Assembly: GCF_000633935.1 (NCBI RefSeq)
Contig: NZ_KK214998.1
Span: 214,451 to 278,450 of the forward strand
Length of the DNA: 64,000 nucleotides
Origin: Ectothiorhodospira haloalkaliphila ATCC 51935
GTDB taxonomy: Bacteria > Pseudomonadota > Gammaproteobacteria > Ectothiorhodospirales > Ectothiorhodospiraceae
Reading direction: 5' to 3'
In this document: piece by piece, positions 47,875 to 56,313 of the stretch
Layout: the number at the start of each line of letters is the position of its first letter
Position numbering within the stretch: position 1 is the first letter of the stretch
The notes under the pieces: model-generated
The model's input: only the letters and a program-made list of their open reading frames with translations
What the model was told of the DNA's origin: nothing
Database searches by the model: none
Position numbers and translations under genes: made by a program

Positions 47875-48642
47875 ATGACCATCAAGATTGACAAACCGAT
47901 CGTGGATTTCGGAATCTGGCGGGAAGAATCCGCCGAGGAGAGCGCCGCTCAGGCCGGCGCCCCCACGGAATCGTCCGCTCCGCCGGCGGCGCCCAGTGCG
48001 CCCGCGCCGGCCCCCGCGCAGCCCGCCCAGGGCTCCGCCAAGGTGGTGCACATGCACGAGAAGCTGGAACGGCCCGAGATGCTGCTCGGGTCCACCTACA
48101 AGCTGAAGACGCCGCTGTCGGAGCACGCCCTGTACGTGACCATCAACGACGTGATCCTGAACCCGGGCACTGAACACGAGCTGCGCCGGCCCTTCGAGAT
48201 CTTCATCAACTCCAAGAACATGGACCACTTCCAGTGGATCGTGGCCCTCACCCGGATCATCTCGGCGGTATTCCGCAAGGGCGGGGACGTGACCTTCCTG
48301 GTGGAGGAACTGCGTTCGGTGTTCGACCCCCGCGGCGGCTATTTCAAGAAGGGCGGCAAGTACATGCCCTCCCTGGTGGCCGAGATCGGCGACGCCATCG
48401 AGAGCCACATGCGCATGATCGGCCTGATCAAGGACGACGGCCTGGACGAACACCAGCGCCGCCTGGTGGAGGAAAAGCGCGCCCAGTACGAAGAAAGCGT
48501 GCACCAGGCCAGCGACGATCCCCAGGCCCGGGAAAGCTTCCCCCCCGGCGCCCAGCTCTGCGGCAAGTGCCACACCCAGGCCGTGGTCGTCATGGACAAC
48601 TGCCTCACCTGCCTCAACTGCGGGGATAGCAAGTGCGGTTGA
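47875..48642 (+). CDS. Class II ribonucleotide reductase accessory subunit NrdJb
   Basis: A 255-aa protein corresponding to the C-terminal region of longer NrdJ proteins. An Ala/Pro-rich linker (about 20-50) precedes the TSCPD-type domain (ALYVTINDVILNPGTEHELRRPFEIFINSKNMDHFQWIVALTRIISAVFRKG, about 83-133) and helices. The C-terminus holds Cys229, 232, 243, 246, 249 and 254, a zinc/redox-active cluster (CGKC then CLTCLNCGDSKC). It should deliver reducing equivalents to NrdJa. It starts 17 nt after nrdJa. Its last 29 bp overlap the convergent DUF2339 gene. Confidence 0.92.
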   Translation: MTIKIDKPIVDFGIWREESAEESAAQAGAPTESSAPPAAPSAPAPAPAQPAQGSAKVVHMHEKLERPEMLLGSTYKLKTPLSEHALYVTINDVILNPGTEHELRRPFEIFINSKNMDHFQWIVALTRIISAVFRKGGDVTFLVEELRSVFDPRGGYFKKGGKYMPSLVAEIGDAIESHMRMIGLIKDDGLDEHQRRLVEEKRAQYEESVHQASDDPQARESFPPGAQLCGKCHTQAVVVMDNCLTCLNCGDSKCG

Positions 48643-51220
48643 GCCATTGCCGGTGCAGCCAGGCCAGGGCCAGGAGTGACAGGCCCAGGCCCATGAACGA
48701 GGCCACGCGCCACAGGCCATCCAGTCCCGCCATGTCCATCAGGAACAGCTTGGCGATCACCAGCGTCAGCAGGGCCATGCCGGCCCGATAGACTCCCTGA
48801 AGGCGCCACAGGCTGCCGGCCAGCAGGCCGGCAGCCGCCATCACCAGCCAGACGGCCGAATAGGTATACAACTCGCCCGGACCCGTGGACAGCCACAGCG
48901 ACACATCCCCCTGCCACAGATGGCGCACCTGCAGGCTCACGAACAGCCAGAACCCCACGCCGGCCACCGCCAAGGCCACGGGCCGTGCGTGCGGGGCATG
49001 CTTCCAGGCCACCCATAGGGCCATCAGTACCGGTGCCCCGTAAGCCAGCAAGAGCAGATTGGCGATGGGGCGGGCAGAGACCGCTTCGGTGCTCCAGAGG
49101 GGGTTGAGCACCGTCACTGCCAGGGCATAGCTGCCCGCCGCCAGGGCCAGCAAAACCCACGAGCATACCCGATAAAGCCCCGCCAGGGCCTCATCACGGC
49201 CCGCCCGATACCAGTACACCATCGCCAGCGTCGCCCACAGGGTGGTGTTGATGGCCGCCTCGGTGAGGCTGTAATGATCGATGAAGATATCGCCGTCATG
49301 TAGCCAGTAACGCACCTCCGCACCCAGGGTGAGCACCAGCAAATGCAGGGTGCCGGCCTCCAGCCAGCGCTGCAGGGACGGGCGGCTGCGGCTCTGCCAG
49401 GCGGCCAGGGCGCAGAACAGCGTGGCACCGCCGCCGGTCCAGAGCGACCAGTGCACATCCGGTGGGTAGTTGAGCACCCAGGGGTTGAGAGTCAGACGGG
49501 CCAGCACCAGCAGCAGGATCCCCTTGATGATGAACTCCAGCCAGGGCAGTGGGTAGCGTTTGCGCAGCCAGGCCAGGGTCAGCAGGGGCGCGGCCAGGGC
49601 CAGGGTGAGGCCGGCCTCCCGGAAGTACACGGCCGCCGACAGGGCGTAGGCCAGATGGCCCGCCAGCACGAACCACAGGGCAATGACATCGCCTGCCTGG
49701 CGTTGAAGACGCCGGGCAGCCACGGCGCCGTAGATCATGCCGGCGATCAACAGGGTCATGGCCCAGCCGGCGTGCGGGTCCATGCGGCTGACCAGCAGCC
49801 AGCCCAGGGCCACCCAGGCCAGTGGTGCGACCAGGGCCAGGGACATCCAGGCATGGGAAAAGCCGCGATGTTTCAGGTGTAGCAAGGCCAGGCCGGCGTA
49901 GAGCAGGCCCATGGCGCCGGCGAACTGCAGGAAGGGTATCTCCAGGTCGGATGCAAGCCCCCGTAGCTGGTACTGGTCGGCCAGCAGGTTGAGGGTCATG
50001 GCGCTGGCGAGCCAGGCCAGCCACTGTATGCCCAGGCTCAGCCAGGGCAGGGCCTGCAGTTCCGCACGCCGCCAGGCAGCCAGGGTGAGGATCACCACCA
50101 GGGGTGCCCACTGGACCAGTGCCTGGGTGTCGAACCCCTGGCGATGAATGGATGCCCCCCAGGCCAGGGTGATCAGCAGCAGCGTCAGGGCCTGCGGGCC
50201 CCATCGACGCCCCATCAGCGAGACATGCCCACCGACCATCCCCGCAGGGCGCGGGCGAGGCTTCCAAGGCAGCCATTGATGGCGCGGGATGGCGACCACG
50301 GCGTAGGCGAGGGCAGCCAGGTAAAGACCGCGTAACCCGTCTCCATCGGGGGTGGTCATGGATAACATCCACCAGCCCAGGGCTCCGGCGACGATCCCCC
50401 ACCACAGCCAGGGGCGAAAGATCCTTCGCAGCAGCCAAAGCCCACTGGCGGTGATGATCAGGCTGTAGATCAGGGGGATGGCGATGTCACCACTGCCGTC
50501 GCTCACAAGCAGTGGCACCACGAAGGCGCCGAGCAAGCCGATGGCCGCCAGTATCGGGCCGTGGAGCAGCGCCTGCGCCATGGTCAGCAGAGAAACCAGG
50601 GCCAGCAAAGCAAAGACGATGCCCGGATCCAGCAGGGCATAGAGGTGGAGGGCGGCCAGCAGGGCACCATACAGGGTGATGCTGGCAGCGCCCGCCAGGG
50701 CGGCCAGGGATGGATCATGCCCCTTGCGTTGCCGCAGCCACTCGGCCAGCACGTGGAGTGCCAGACCCGTGACCAGGGCCAGGATCACCCGACCCCATGG
50801 GCCAAGAAGACCGGCATCGATGCTGTACTTGACCATGAAGATCCCGGCCAGGCTCACGCACAGACCACCGAGCCAGACCATCCAGTGGCTGAGCAGGTGT
50901 TGCAGCCAGGCGGGGCGCTTCCATGGGTGAGGCAGGTCCGGTGGATCCTTGGCGGGCTGATCCGGCAGACTGATGGGAATGTCGTCGGAAGGGGGGGAGG
51001 CTGCTACCGGGGTCCGGGTATCTTCCACGCGGGTGGGGGAGTCGGTGGCCGTGCCCCGGTAGGCTTCCCCGGCTTGCCGCTCCGAAGAGGCCAGTATCCG
51101 TTCAAGTTGAGCGATGCGGGACTTGAGTGCCCGCTGTTGGAACAGGATCCACCAGCCCAGCAAACCTCCGACCAGGGCCGCCAGCACCAACAGACCGAGC
51201 AGGATGGAGATGACCTGCAT
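48614..51220 (-). CDS. DUF2339 large polytopic membrane protein
   Basis: An 868-aa protein with one N-terminal membrane segment followed by a coiled-coil-like stretch (QQRALKSRIAQLERILASSERQ), a Pro/Asp-rich linker (to about 100) and then more than 20 hydrophobic segments to the C-terminus. This is the layout of DUF2339 proteins, whose function is unknown. WLGGLCVSLAGIFMVKYSIDAGLLGPWGRV (near 122-151) is the most characteristic part. The ATG at 51220 places the first membrane segment at the N-terminus. The 3' end overlaps convergent nrdJb by 29 bp. Confidence 0.88.
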   Translation of the reverse strand: MQVISILLGLLVLAALVGGLLGWWILFQQRALKSRIAQLERILASSERQAGEAYRGTATDSPTRVEDTRTPVAASPPSDDIPISLPDQPAKDPPDLPHPWKRPAWLQHLLSHWMVWLGGLCVSLAGIFMVKYSIDAGLLGPWGRVILALVTGLALHVLAEWLRQRKGHDPSLAALAGAASITLYGALLAALHLYALLDPGIVFALLALVSLLTMAQALLHGPILAAIGLLGAFVVPLLVSDGSGDIAIPLIYSLIITASGLWLLRRIFRPWLWWGIVAGALGWWMLSMTTPDGDGLRGLYLAALAYAVVAIPRHQWLPWKPRPRPAGMVGGHVSLMGRRWGPQALTLLLITLAWGASIHRQGFDTQALVQWAPLVVILTLAAWRRAELQALPWLSLGIQWLAWLASAMTLNLLADQYQLRGLASDLEIPFLQFAGAMGLLYAGLALLHLKHRGFSHAWMSLALVAPLAWVALGWLLVSRMDPHAGWAMTLLIAGMIYGAVAARRLQRQAGDVIALWFVLAGHLAYALSAAVYFREAGLTLALAAPLLTLAWLRKRYPLPWLEFIIKGILLLVLARLTLNPWVLNYPPDVHWSLWTGGGATLFCALAAWQSRSRPSLQRWLEAGTLHLLVLTLGAEVRYWLHDGDIFIDHYSLTEAAINTTLWATLAMVYWYRAGRDEALAGLYRVCSWVLLALAAGSYALAVTVLNPLWSTEAVSARPIANLLLLAYGAPVLMALWVAWKHAPHARPVALAVAGVGFWLFVSLQVRHLWQGDVSLWLSTGPGELYTYSAVWLVMAAAGLLAGSLWRLQGVYRAGMALLTLVIAKLFLMDMAGLDGLWRVASFMGLGLSLLALAWLHRQWLNRTCYPRS

Positions 51221-51257
51221 GCCGGCTAAGCGGTCACGACCCGAAAAGGGTAGGGGT

Positions 51258-52283
51258 TCATGAGCGCCAGGCCGCCCCGTCCAACCCTCGACACAGGCTG
51301 GCCGCATGGCGGGCAGCCCCCAGCAGGCCGGCGTCGGTATCGCCGATCACCTGAACCGGCATGCGTTCCAACAGGTGGGTCATGGGGGGCTTGCTGCGAA
51401 AGGCTTCGATGAAGCCACCCTCGCGCATCCGTGGCAGCAGCCGCGGGGCGATGCCGCCGGCGATGAAGACACCGCCGAAGGGCAAGCAGCCCAGCGCCAG
51501 ATCGCCGGTCTGGCCGCCATAAACGGCCAGGAACAGGTCCATGGCCTCCACTGCCACGGGGTCGCTGCCCTCCAGGGCCAGTTGGGAAATCACCGGAGCG
51601 GGGTCGTCCCCTTCCAGGGCCTGACTCAGGGTCTGCCCCGGCGATTGGCCCTGGGCCACCAGAAAACCGGCCACGCGCCCCAGCCCCCGGCCACTCAGCA
51701 GGTGTTCACGACTGCAGCGCCCGTCCAGGTCCGTCACGTACTGCCACAGGCGGTCCTGGGCGGCATTGGCCGGTGCGAAGTCCGCATGTCCGCTCTCCGT
51801 AGGCAGAACCTGAAGGGGCTGCCCGGGCGGCACGATGCAGACTCCCAGGCCAGTCCCCGCTCCGACGACCAGACGTACCCCGTCGGGTTCGGCCCGCCCG
51901 GCCTGCAGGGTATGCAGTGCTTCGGCGGGCAGGTCGTCCAGGCTGTGGCCGATGCCTTCGAAATCATTGAGCAGGGCCACCCGGGGGATGCCAAGATCCT
52001 GTGCCAGTCGGGTCGACTCCAGTTCCCAGGGCAGGTTGGTGAGTCGCGCCCGTTCCACCCCCTGAGCGCGCGCCACCGGCCCGGCCAGGGCAAAGCAGGC
52101 GGCATCGATATTATCGCGGGGAAGCCCGGCGTCACTCAGGAAGGCCCTTACCATGGGGGCAAGGTCCGGGTAATCGGCGCTGGCATATCGCTCACGCGCC
52201 AGCGCTGTCAGCCGATCATCGGAAACATCAGCCAGCATCAGCAGCGTTTTGGTACCACCGATGTCGCCTGCCAGGATCTTCAT
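51258..52283 (-). CDS. glk: Glucokinase
   Basis: A 341-aa bacterial-type glucokinase of the hexokinase/actin-fold superfamily. The N-terminal phosphate loop is LAGDIGGTKTLLML (near 4-17). ALAGPVARAQGVERARLTNLPWEL, ALLNDFEGIGHSL with the catalytic Asp, VVGAGTGLGVC and GGVFIAGGIAPRLLP follow in order. The ATG at 52283 has CAGGTGA upstream. It phosphorylates glucose with ATP. The upstream side is a 490-bp gap filled with REP units. Confidence 0.95.
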   Translation of the reverse strand: MKILAGDIGGTKTLLMLADVSDDRLTALARERYASADYPDLAPMVRAFLSDAGLPRDNIDAACFALAGPVARAQGVERARLTNLPWELESTRLAQDLGIPRVALLNDFEGIGHSLDDLPAEALHTLQAGRAEPDGVRLVVGAGTGLGVCIVPPGQPLQVLPTESGHADFAPANAAQDRLWQYVTDLDGRCSREHLLSGRGLGRVAGFLVAQGQSPGQTLSQALEGDDPAPVISQLALEGSDPVAVEAMDLFLAVYGGQTGDLALGCLPFGGVFIAGGIAPRLLPRMREGGFIEAFRSKPPMTHLLERMPVQVIGDTDAGLLGAARHAASLCRGLDGAAWRS

Positions 52284-52328
52284 GGCATCACCTGCCGGTA
52301 AAGGGCTCAGCACCCATGATGAAGGAAC

Positions 52329-52362
52329 CTGCAGAAAGGGGACAGCCCCCTTTCACCTGCAG
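52329..52362. repeat. Inverted repeat upstream of glk
   Basis: CTGCAGAAAGGGG (52329-52341) pairs with CCCCTTT and CTGCAG (52346-52353 and 52357-52362), with a 3-nt bulge. It lies about 50 bp upstream of the glk ATG on the glk leader side. It could be a leader hairpin or operator. Confidence 0.45.
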
Positions 52363-52379
52363 AGGGGGGGCGGGCCCTT

Positions 52380-52713
52380 GCGGGAGCGGGCCTTGCCCGC
52401 GAAGGCGGTGAGCACATGGCCTGTTCCGGGCGCTGCTGTCGCAGCGCATCGCCGGCAGGCCGGCTCCCACAGGTGGAGTTGATGGGGCTGGTTTTTTGCT
52501 GTGGGAGCGGGCCTTGCCCGCGAAGGCGGTGGGCAGATGGCCTGTTCCGGGCGCTGCTGTCGCAGCGCATCGCCGGCAGGCCGGCTCCTACAGGTGGAGT
52601 TTATGGGGTTGGCTCTTTTGTTGTGGGAGCGGGCCTTGCCCGCGAAGGCGGTGGGCAGATGGCCTGATCTGTTCGCTGCTGTCGCAGCACATCGCCGGCA
52701 AGGCCAGCGCCCA
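52380..52713. repeat. Left REP array: three tandem ~122-bp REP-pair units
   Basis: Units start at about 52380, 52501 and 52623. Each has a direct core (GTGGGAGCGGGCCTTGCCC..GCGAAGGC), about 45 nt of spacer (GGCCTGTTCCGGGCGCTGCTG), an inverted variant core (CGCCGGCAGGCCGGCTCCCAC) and a T-rich linker (GGCTGGTTTTTTGC). The inverted half of the third unit, nearest the transposase, is degenerate. The array lies between glk and the RAYT gene; no gene is present in it. Confidence 0.95.
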
Positions 52714-52774
52714 TGCCCGATGCAGGTATGTGGCAACGGCCAGGCACCACCTTTCCCACTTGGCGTGTCCGGAC

Positions 52775-53239
52775 TTATTCAGTCTCCAGCCAGCAGGCGT
52801 CCCATAGGGAATAGACCCTCACACTCTCCACAAGTCCTGCCCGTAAAGGGTTGGCTATCACATAGCGCGCCACTGCTATCACGTCGTCTTCCTTGCGCAA
52901 GGCGCGGTCATGAAAACCCTTTTGCCACAAAGGGCCAGATAATCCGCCGCCTGATCGCATCTGTCGGGTGGTGAGTGACTTGACCTTCTGGACCACCCTG
53001 GATAGGTCGGTATCGACTTCCAGTTGCATGAGCCAATGCGCATGATCCGGCATGACGACATAACACAGCGTCTTTGCCTGGTGGTGGACGCTCATCAATG
53101 AGCCCACGAAAGTACGACCGGCAGTGAGGGAGGTGAAATGCCGGTAACGTTGGTGGCATGTGAGGGTTACCAGGTAGAGTCGCCCTGGTTCACTGAAACG
53201 TCCGAGCCGCAGGCGATGACTGTTTGCCGTCCATGGCAT
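52775..53239 (-). CDS. REP-associated tyrosine transposase (RAYT, Y1_Tnp/IS200-like)
   Basis: A 154-aa HUH single-strand transposase. The metal-binding HUH motif is His66-Ala67-His68 in VVMPDHAHWLM. The catalytic Tyr is expected at 126 in AVARYVIANPLRAGLV, a hallmark of RAYT proteins. LYLVTLTCHQRYRHF at the N-terminus and GPLWQKGFHDRALRKEDD are also family-typical. The ATG at 53239 is taken; a TTG six codons upstream is possible. The frame is intact. It is flanked by seven REP-pair units, its expected substrates. RAYTs are generally domesticated proteins that process REP sequences rather than move themselves. Confidence 0.93.
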   Translation of the reverse strand: MPWTANSHRLRLGRFSEPGRLYLVTLTCHQRYRHFTSLTAGRTFVGSLMSVHHQAKTLCYVVMPDHAHWLMQLEVDTDLSRVVQKVKSLTTRQMRSGGGLSGPLWQKGFHDRALRKEDDVIAVARYVIANPLRAGLVESVRVYSLWDACWLETE

Positions 53240-53371
53240 GTCTTTCTCTCTTTGCAAGTCGGTGAAAGTGGGTGTCGTACCACGGAGGGTTAGTGTACAT
53301 CAGTCAGCATGACCTAACTGCTGACGGGGCGGTCTCTTGTGGAATGGATTTTCTGTGAGAGGTGGCCCTAT

Positions 53372-53832
53372 GCGGGAGCGGGCCTTGCCCGCGAAGGCCG
53401 GTGGTCAGATGGCCTGACCTGTTCGCTGCTGTCGCAGCGCATCGCCGGCAGGCCGGCTCCCACAGGTGGAGTTGATGGGGCTGGTTTTTTGCTGCGGGAG
53501 CGGGCCTTGCCCGCGAAGGCCGGTGGTCAGATGGCCTGACCTGTTCGCTGCTGTCGCAGCGCATCGCCGGCAGGCCGGCTCCCACAGGTGGAGTTGATGG
53601 GGCTGGCTTTTTTGCTGTGGGAGCGGGCCTTGCCCGCGAAGGCGGTGAGCACATGGCCTGTTCCGGGCGCTGCTGTCGCAGCGCATCGCCGGCAGGCCGG
53701 CTCCCACAGGTGGAGTTGATGGGGTTGGCTCTTTTGTTGTGGGAGCGGGCCTTGCCCGCGAAGGCGGTGGGCAGATGGCCTGATTTGGATGCTGTTGTCG
53801 CAGCACATCGCCGGCCAGGTCGGCTCCCACAG
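53372..53832. repeat. Right REP array: four tandem ~122-bp REP-pair units
   Basis: Units start at about 53372, 53494, 53617 and 53739 and are near-identical to the left-array units in both REP halves and linker. Two units begin GCGGGAGCGGG instead of GTGGGAGCGGG. The fourth unit diverges at its distal half (GCCGGCCAGGTCGGC). The array fills the gap between the RAYT gene and tal; the remaining 53240-53371 and 53833-53904 show no gene. Confidence 0.95.
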
Positions 53833-53904
53833 GGAGCCGGGGGGGGCTTGGGGGGAAAGGGGGCCGCTCCCTATTGCCGGGAGGAAGGTCCTGCCCTGGA
53901 GGAA

Positions 53905-55029
53905 TCAGGCGGTCAGGCGGGCGCGCTTGTCTTCCAGGCCCTGCATCAGGTGATCGAAGGCCTTGGCGAAGGCTTCGATGCCTTCGCTTTCCAGGCGGTC
54001 GGTCACGCTTTCCAGGTCGATGCCCAGGTCGGGCAGGCCCTGGATCAGGGCGCGGGATTGCTCCAGGTCGGTGGCCAGGGTGGGCTCGGCGTGGCCATGG
54101 TCGCGGAAGGCATCGTAGGTGGCCGGGGGCAGGGTGTTTACCGTGTCCTTGCCGATCAGGGATTCCACATAGAGCACGTCGCTGTAGGTAGGGTTCTTGG
54201 TGCCGGTGCTGGCCCACAGCAGGCGCTGGGGACGGGCGCCGGCGGCCTTGAGGCGCTGCCAGCGCTCGCTTTGTGTGACTTCCAGGAAGTGGGCATAGGC
54301 CAGCTTGGCATTGGCAATGGCCAGGCGGCCCTGCATGTGCTCCACCGGCCGGCCCTCGCGGATGCGTTCCTCCAGCATGTCGTCCAGGGCGGTATCCACC
54401 CGACTCACGAAGAAGCTGGCCACCGAGGCCAGGCGATCCACCGCCAGGCCCTGTTCCATGCGCGCCTCCAGGCCCTTGAGATAGGCCTCCAGCACGGCCT
54501 CGTAACGGGCCACCGAGAACAGCAGGGTCACATTCACGCTCACGCCCCGGGCAGTGAGCTGCTCGATGGCGGCCAGCCCCGGCAGGGTGCCGGGCACCTT
54601 GATCATCAGGTTGGGACGATCCACCCGGGCGGCTAGGTCCAGGGCCTCGCGCACGGTGCCTTCAGTGTCGAAGGCCAGGTCCGGTGACACCTCCAGACTG
54701 ACGAAGCCATCCTGGCCCCCGGTCCGGTCATGGGTGGCACGGAAGGCGTCGGCGGCGGCCTGGAGATCCTCGATGGCCAGACGGTAGAACAGGGCGGGGG
54801 TGCTGATGTCCGGATCTGCCGCCAGGGCCTGGCGGATGCCATCATCATAGAGATCGCTGCCGGTGATGGCCTTGTCGAAGATAGCCGGGTTGGAGGTGAG
54901 GCCGCCCAGGCCGTCCTCGCGAATCAGCCGGTCCAGTTCGCCGGATGCCATCAGGTCCTTGCGGATGTAGTCGTACCAGACGCTCTGGCCCAGGTCACGC
55001 AAACGCAGCAAAGGGTTCTGTTCGCCCAT
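53905..55029 (-). CDS. tal: Transaldolase
   Basis: A 374-aa transaldolase of the longer Tal type, transferring dihydroxyacetone units in the pentose-phosphate pathway. Motifs are [17 protein letters not shown] (near 39-55), [14 protein letters not shown], the Schiff-base lysine in [11 protein letters not shown] (near 150), [27 protein letters not shown] and [24 protein letters not shown]. The length above 350 aa separates it from the about 317-aa TalB type. It ends next to the right REP array. Confidence 0.94.
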   Translation of the reverse strand: MGEQNPLLRLRDLGQSVWYDYIRKDLMASGELDRLIREDGLGGLTSNPAIFDKAITGSDLYDDGIRQALAADPDISTPALFYRLAIEDLQAAADAFRATHDRTGGQDGFVSLEVSPDLAFDTEGTVREALDLAARVDRPNLMIKVPGTLPGLAAIEQLTARGVSVNVTLLFSVARYEAVLEAYLKGLEARMEQGLAVDRLASVASFFVSRVDTALDDMLEERIREGRPVEHMQGRLAIANAKLAYAHFLEVTQSERWQRLKAAGARPQRLLWASTGTKNPTYSDVLYVESLIGKDTVNTLPPATYDAFRDHGHAEPTLATDLEQSRALIQGLPDLGIDLESVTDRLESEGIEAFAKAFDHLMQGLEDKRARLTA

Positions 55030-55111
55030 GTGATTCTGTCCTCGCCCACGGCGGAGAAAAGCGTTCAGTGTAACGTGTTAGTCGGGGCTGCCGCCAGCGG
55101 CCCGCCGGTCC

Positions 55112-55915
55112 TCAGGGTTGATCGGCAGGGGCGGCGCCAGCGGTCTCGGCCACGACATCGGCGATGCGCACGAAGGCCTCCACCGAGAGGGTCTCGGGCC
55201 GGTGCAAAGGGTCGATGCCGGCGGCCTCGATCTGCTCCACCAGGGCCAGCCCCTGCAGGGCGTTGCGCAGGGTCTTGCGGCGCCGGGTGAAGGCCTGCTG
55301 CACCAGCCGGGCAAACAGGCGTTCGTCCCTGGCCGGATGGGGCAGGGTCTCGTAGGGGGTGAGACGCACCACGGCGGAGTCCACCTTGGGTGGCGGGCGG
55401 AAGGCCCCGGGACCCACATGGAACAGGGGCTCGGCGCGGCAGCGATATTGCACCATGATGCCCAGGCGCCCATAGGCGGCGGTGCCAGGGCCGGCGGTGA
55501 GCCGCTCCACCACCTCCTTTTGCAGCAGAAAATGCATGTCGCGGATCTGCGCGGCCTGATCCAGCAGGTGAAAGATCAGCGGCGTGGAGATGTTGTACGG
55601 CAGGTTGCCCACCACCCGCAGGGGCCGGGGCCCCGGGATGCTGTCCAGGGCAAAGCGCAGGGCGTCGGCCTCATGCACGGTGATGGTGCCGGGTGGGCCC
55701 AGGGTGTGCAGGTGGGGGATCAGGTCCCGGTCCAGTTCCACCACGTGCAGGTGATCCAGGCGTTCCAGCAGGGGGCCGGTGATGGCCCCAAGGCCGGGAC
55801 CGATCTCCACCAGGGTGTCATCACGGCGCGGGGCGATGGCCCCGACGATGCGCTGGATGACGCCGGGGTCGTGCAGGAAGTGCTGGCCGAAACGTTTGCG
55901 GGGGGCGTGATTCAA
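55112..55915 (-). CDS. rsmA: 16S rRNA (adenine-N6,N6)-dimethyltransferase RsmA (KsgA)
   Basis: A 267-aa enzyme dimethylating A1518 and A1519 of 16S rRNA. The N-terminus KRFGQHFLHDP, SAM site VEIGPGLGAITGPLL, catalytic motif VVGNLPYNISTPLIFHLL (near 107-124) and FRPPPKVDSAVVRLTP are clear. The start is probably TTG at 55915; no strong Shine-Dalgarno is seen. It follows pdxA in the conserved lptD-surA-pdxA-rsmA order, but with a small lipoprotein gene inserted between. Confidence 0.96.
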   Translation of the reverse strand: MNHAPRKRFGQHFLHDPGVIQRIVGAIAPRRDDTLVEIGPGLGAITGPLLERLDHLHVVELDRDLIPHLHTLGPPGTITVHEADALRFALDSIPGPRPLRVVGNLPYNISTPLIFHLLDQAAQIRDMHFLLQKEVVERLTAGPGTAAYGRLGIMVQYRCRAEPLFHVGPGAFRPPPKVDSAVVRLTPYETLPHPARDERLFARLVQQAFTRRRKTLRNALQGLALVEQIEAAGIDPLHRPETLSVEAFVRIADVVAETAGAAPADQP

Positions 55916-55929
55916 GAGGGGTTATCCGG

Positions 55930-56259
55930 TCATTGCAGGCAGCGGTAGACGTCGTAGGTGCGTCTGCCGTCGATGATCTCGCCGCGGGGCACCACGGTGT
56001 CGCCGCCCATGTCGGCGGCGGCATTGCGGGCGGCGTGTTCCAGTTCCTGCTCGATGCGCTCGGGCGGGCGCTTGAGGAAGCCGATGCGCTCGGCCATGGA
56101 GGCGGTGGTGCTGCCCAGACGCTCGCAGTCGGCCACCCGGTCGGCGGGAACCACCCGGGTTTCCTGGGCCTCGGGGGTGAGTTTCACGAAGGTGCAGCCG
56201 GTGGACAGCAAGGCGGCACCCACCAGGGTGAGGGCGATCAGGCGCGGGGCGCGGTTCAT
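55930..56259 (-). CDS. DUF4156-type small lipoprotein
   Basis: A 109-aa lipoprotein with a signal peptide ending in the lipobox LLSTGC (Cys near 22). The mature part (VRVVPADRVADCERLGSTTASM-like region, then ARNAAADMGGDTVVPRGEIIDGRRTYDVYRC) matches the DUF4156/RcsF-like pattern with two further cysteines (near 45 and 107) that could form a disulfide. The function is unknown. It lies between pdxA and rsmA, 14 nt from rsmA. Confidence 0.8.
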   Translation of the reverse strand: MNRAPRLIALTLVGAALLSTGCTFVKLTPEAQETRVVPADRVADCERLGSTTASMAERIGFLKRPPERIEQELEHAARNAAADMGGDTVVPRGEIIDGRRTYDVYRCLQ

Positions 56260-56313
56260 GGCTGGCTCCTTTGCATGGGGCAGGGTTTCAATGTCATGGG
56301 GCGGTTCGTTCCA

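Noticed and set aside
52353-52736. Open frames across the left REP array
   Set aside because: They repeat the same peptide in step with the 122-bp units and are produced by the repeat itself; no independent homology or start signal.
52775-53239. An IS200/IS605 insertion sequence with its own ends
   Set aside because: The protein has RAYT rather than TnpA features, and the flanks are REP arrays, with no tnpB and no single pair of IS end hairpins.
52380-53832. CRISPR array
   Set aside because: Periodic units could mimic one, but the repeats are about 122 bp with palindromic REP pairs, the linkers are conserved rather than unique, and no cas genes are present.
53405-54217. A 270-codon minus-strand frame across the right REP array
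   Set aside because: It consists of tandem translated REP units continuing out of frame into tal.
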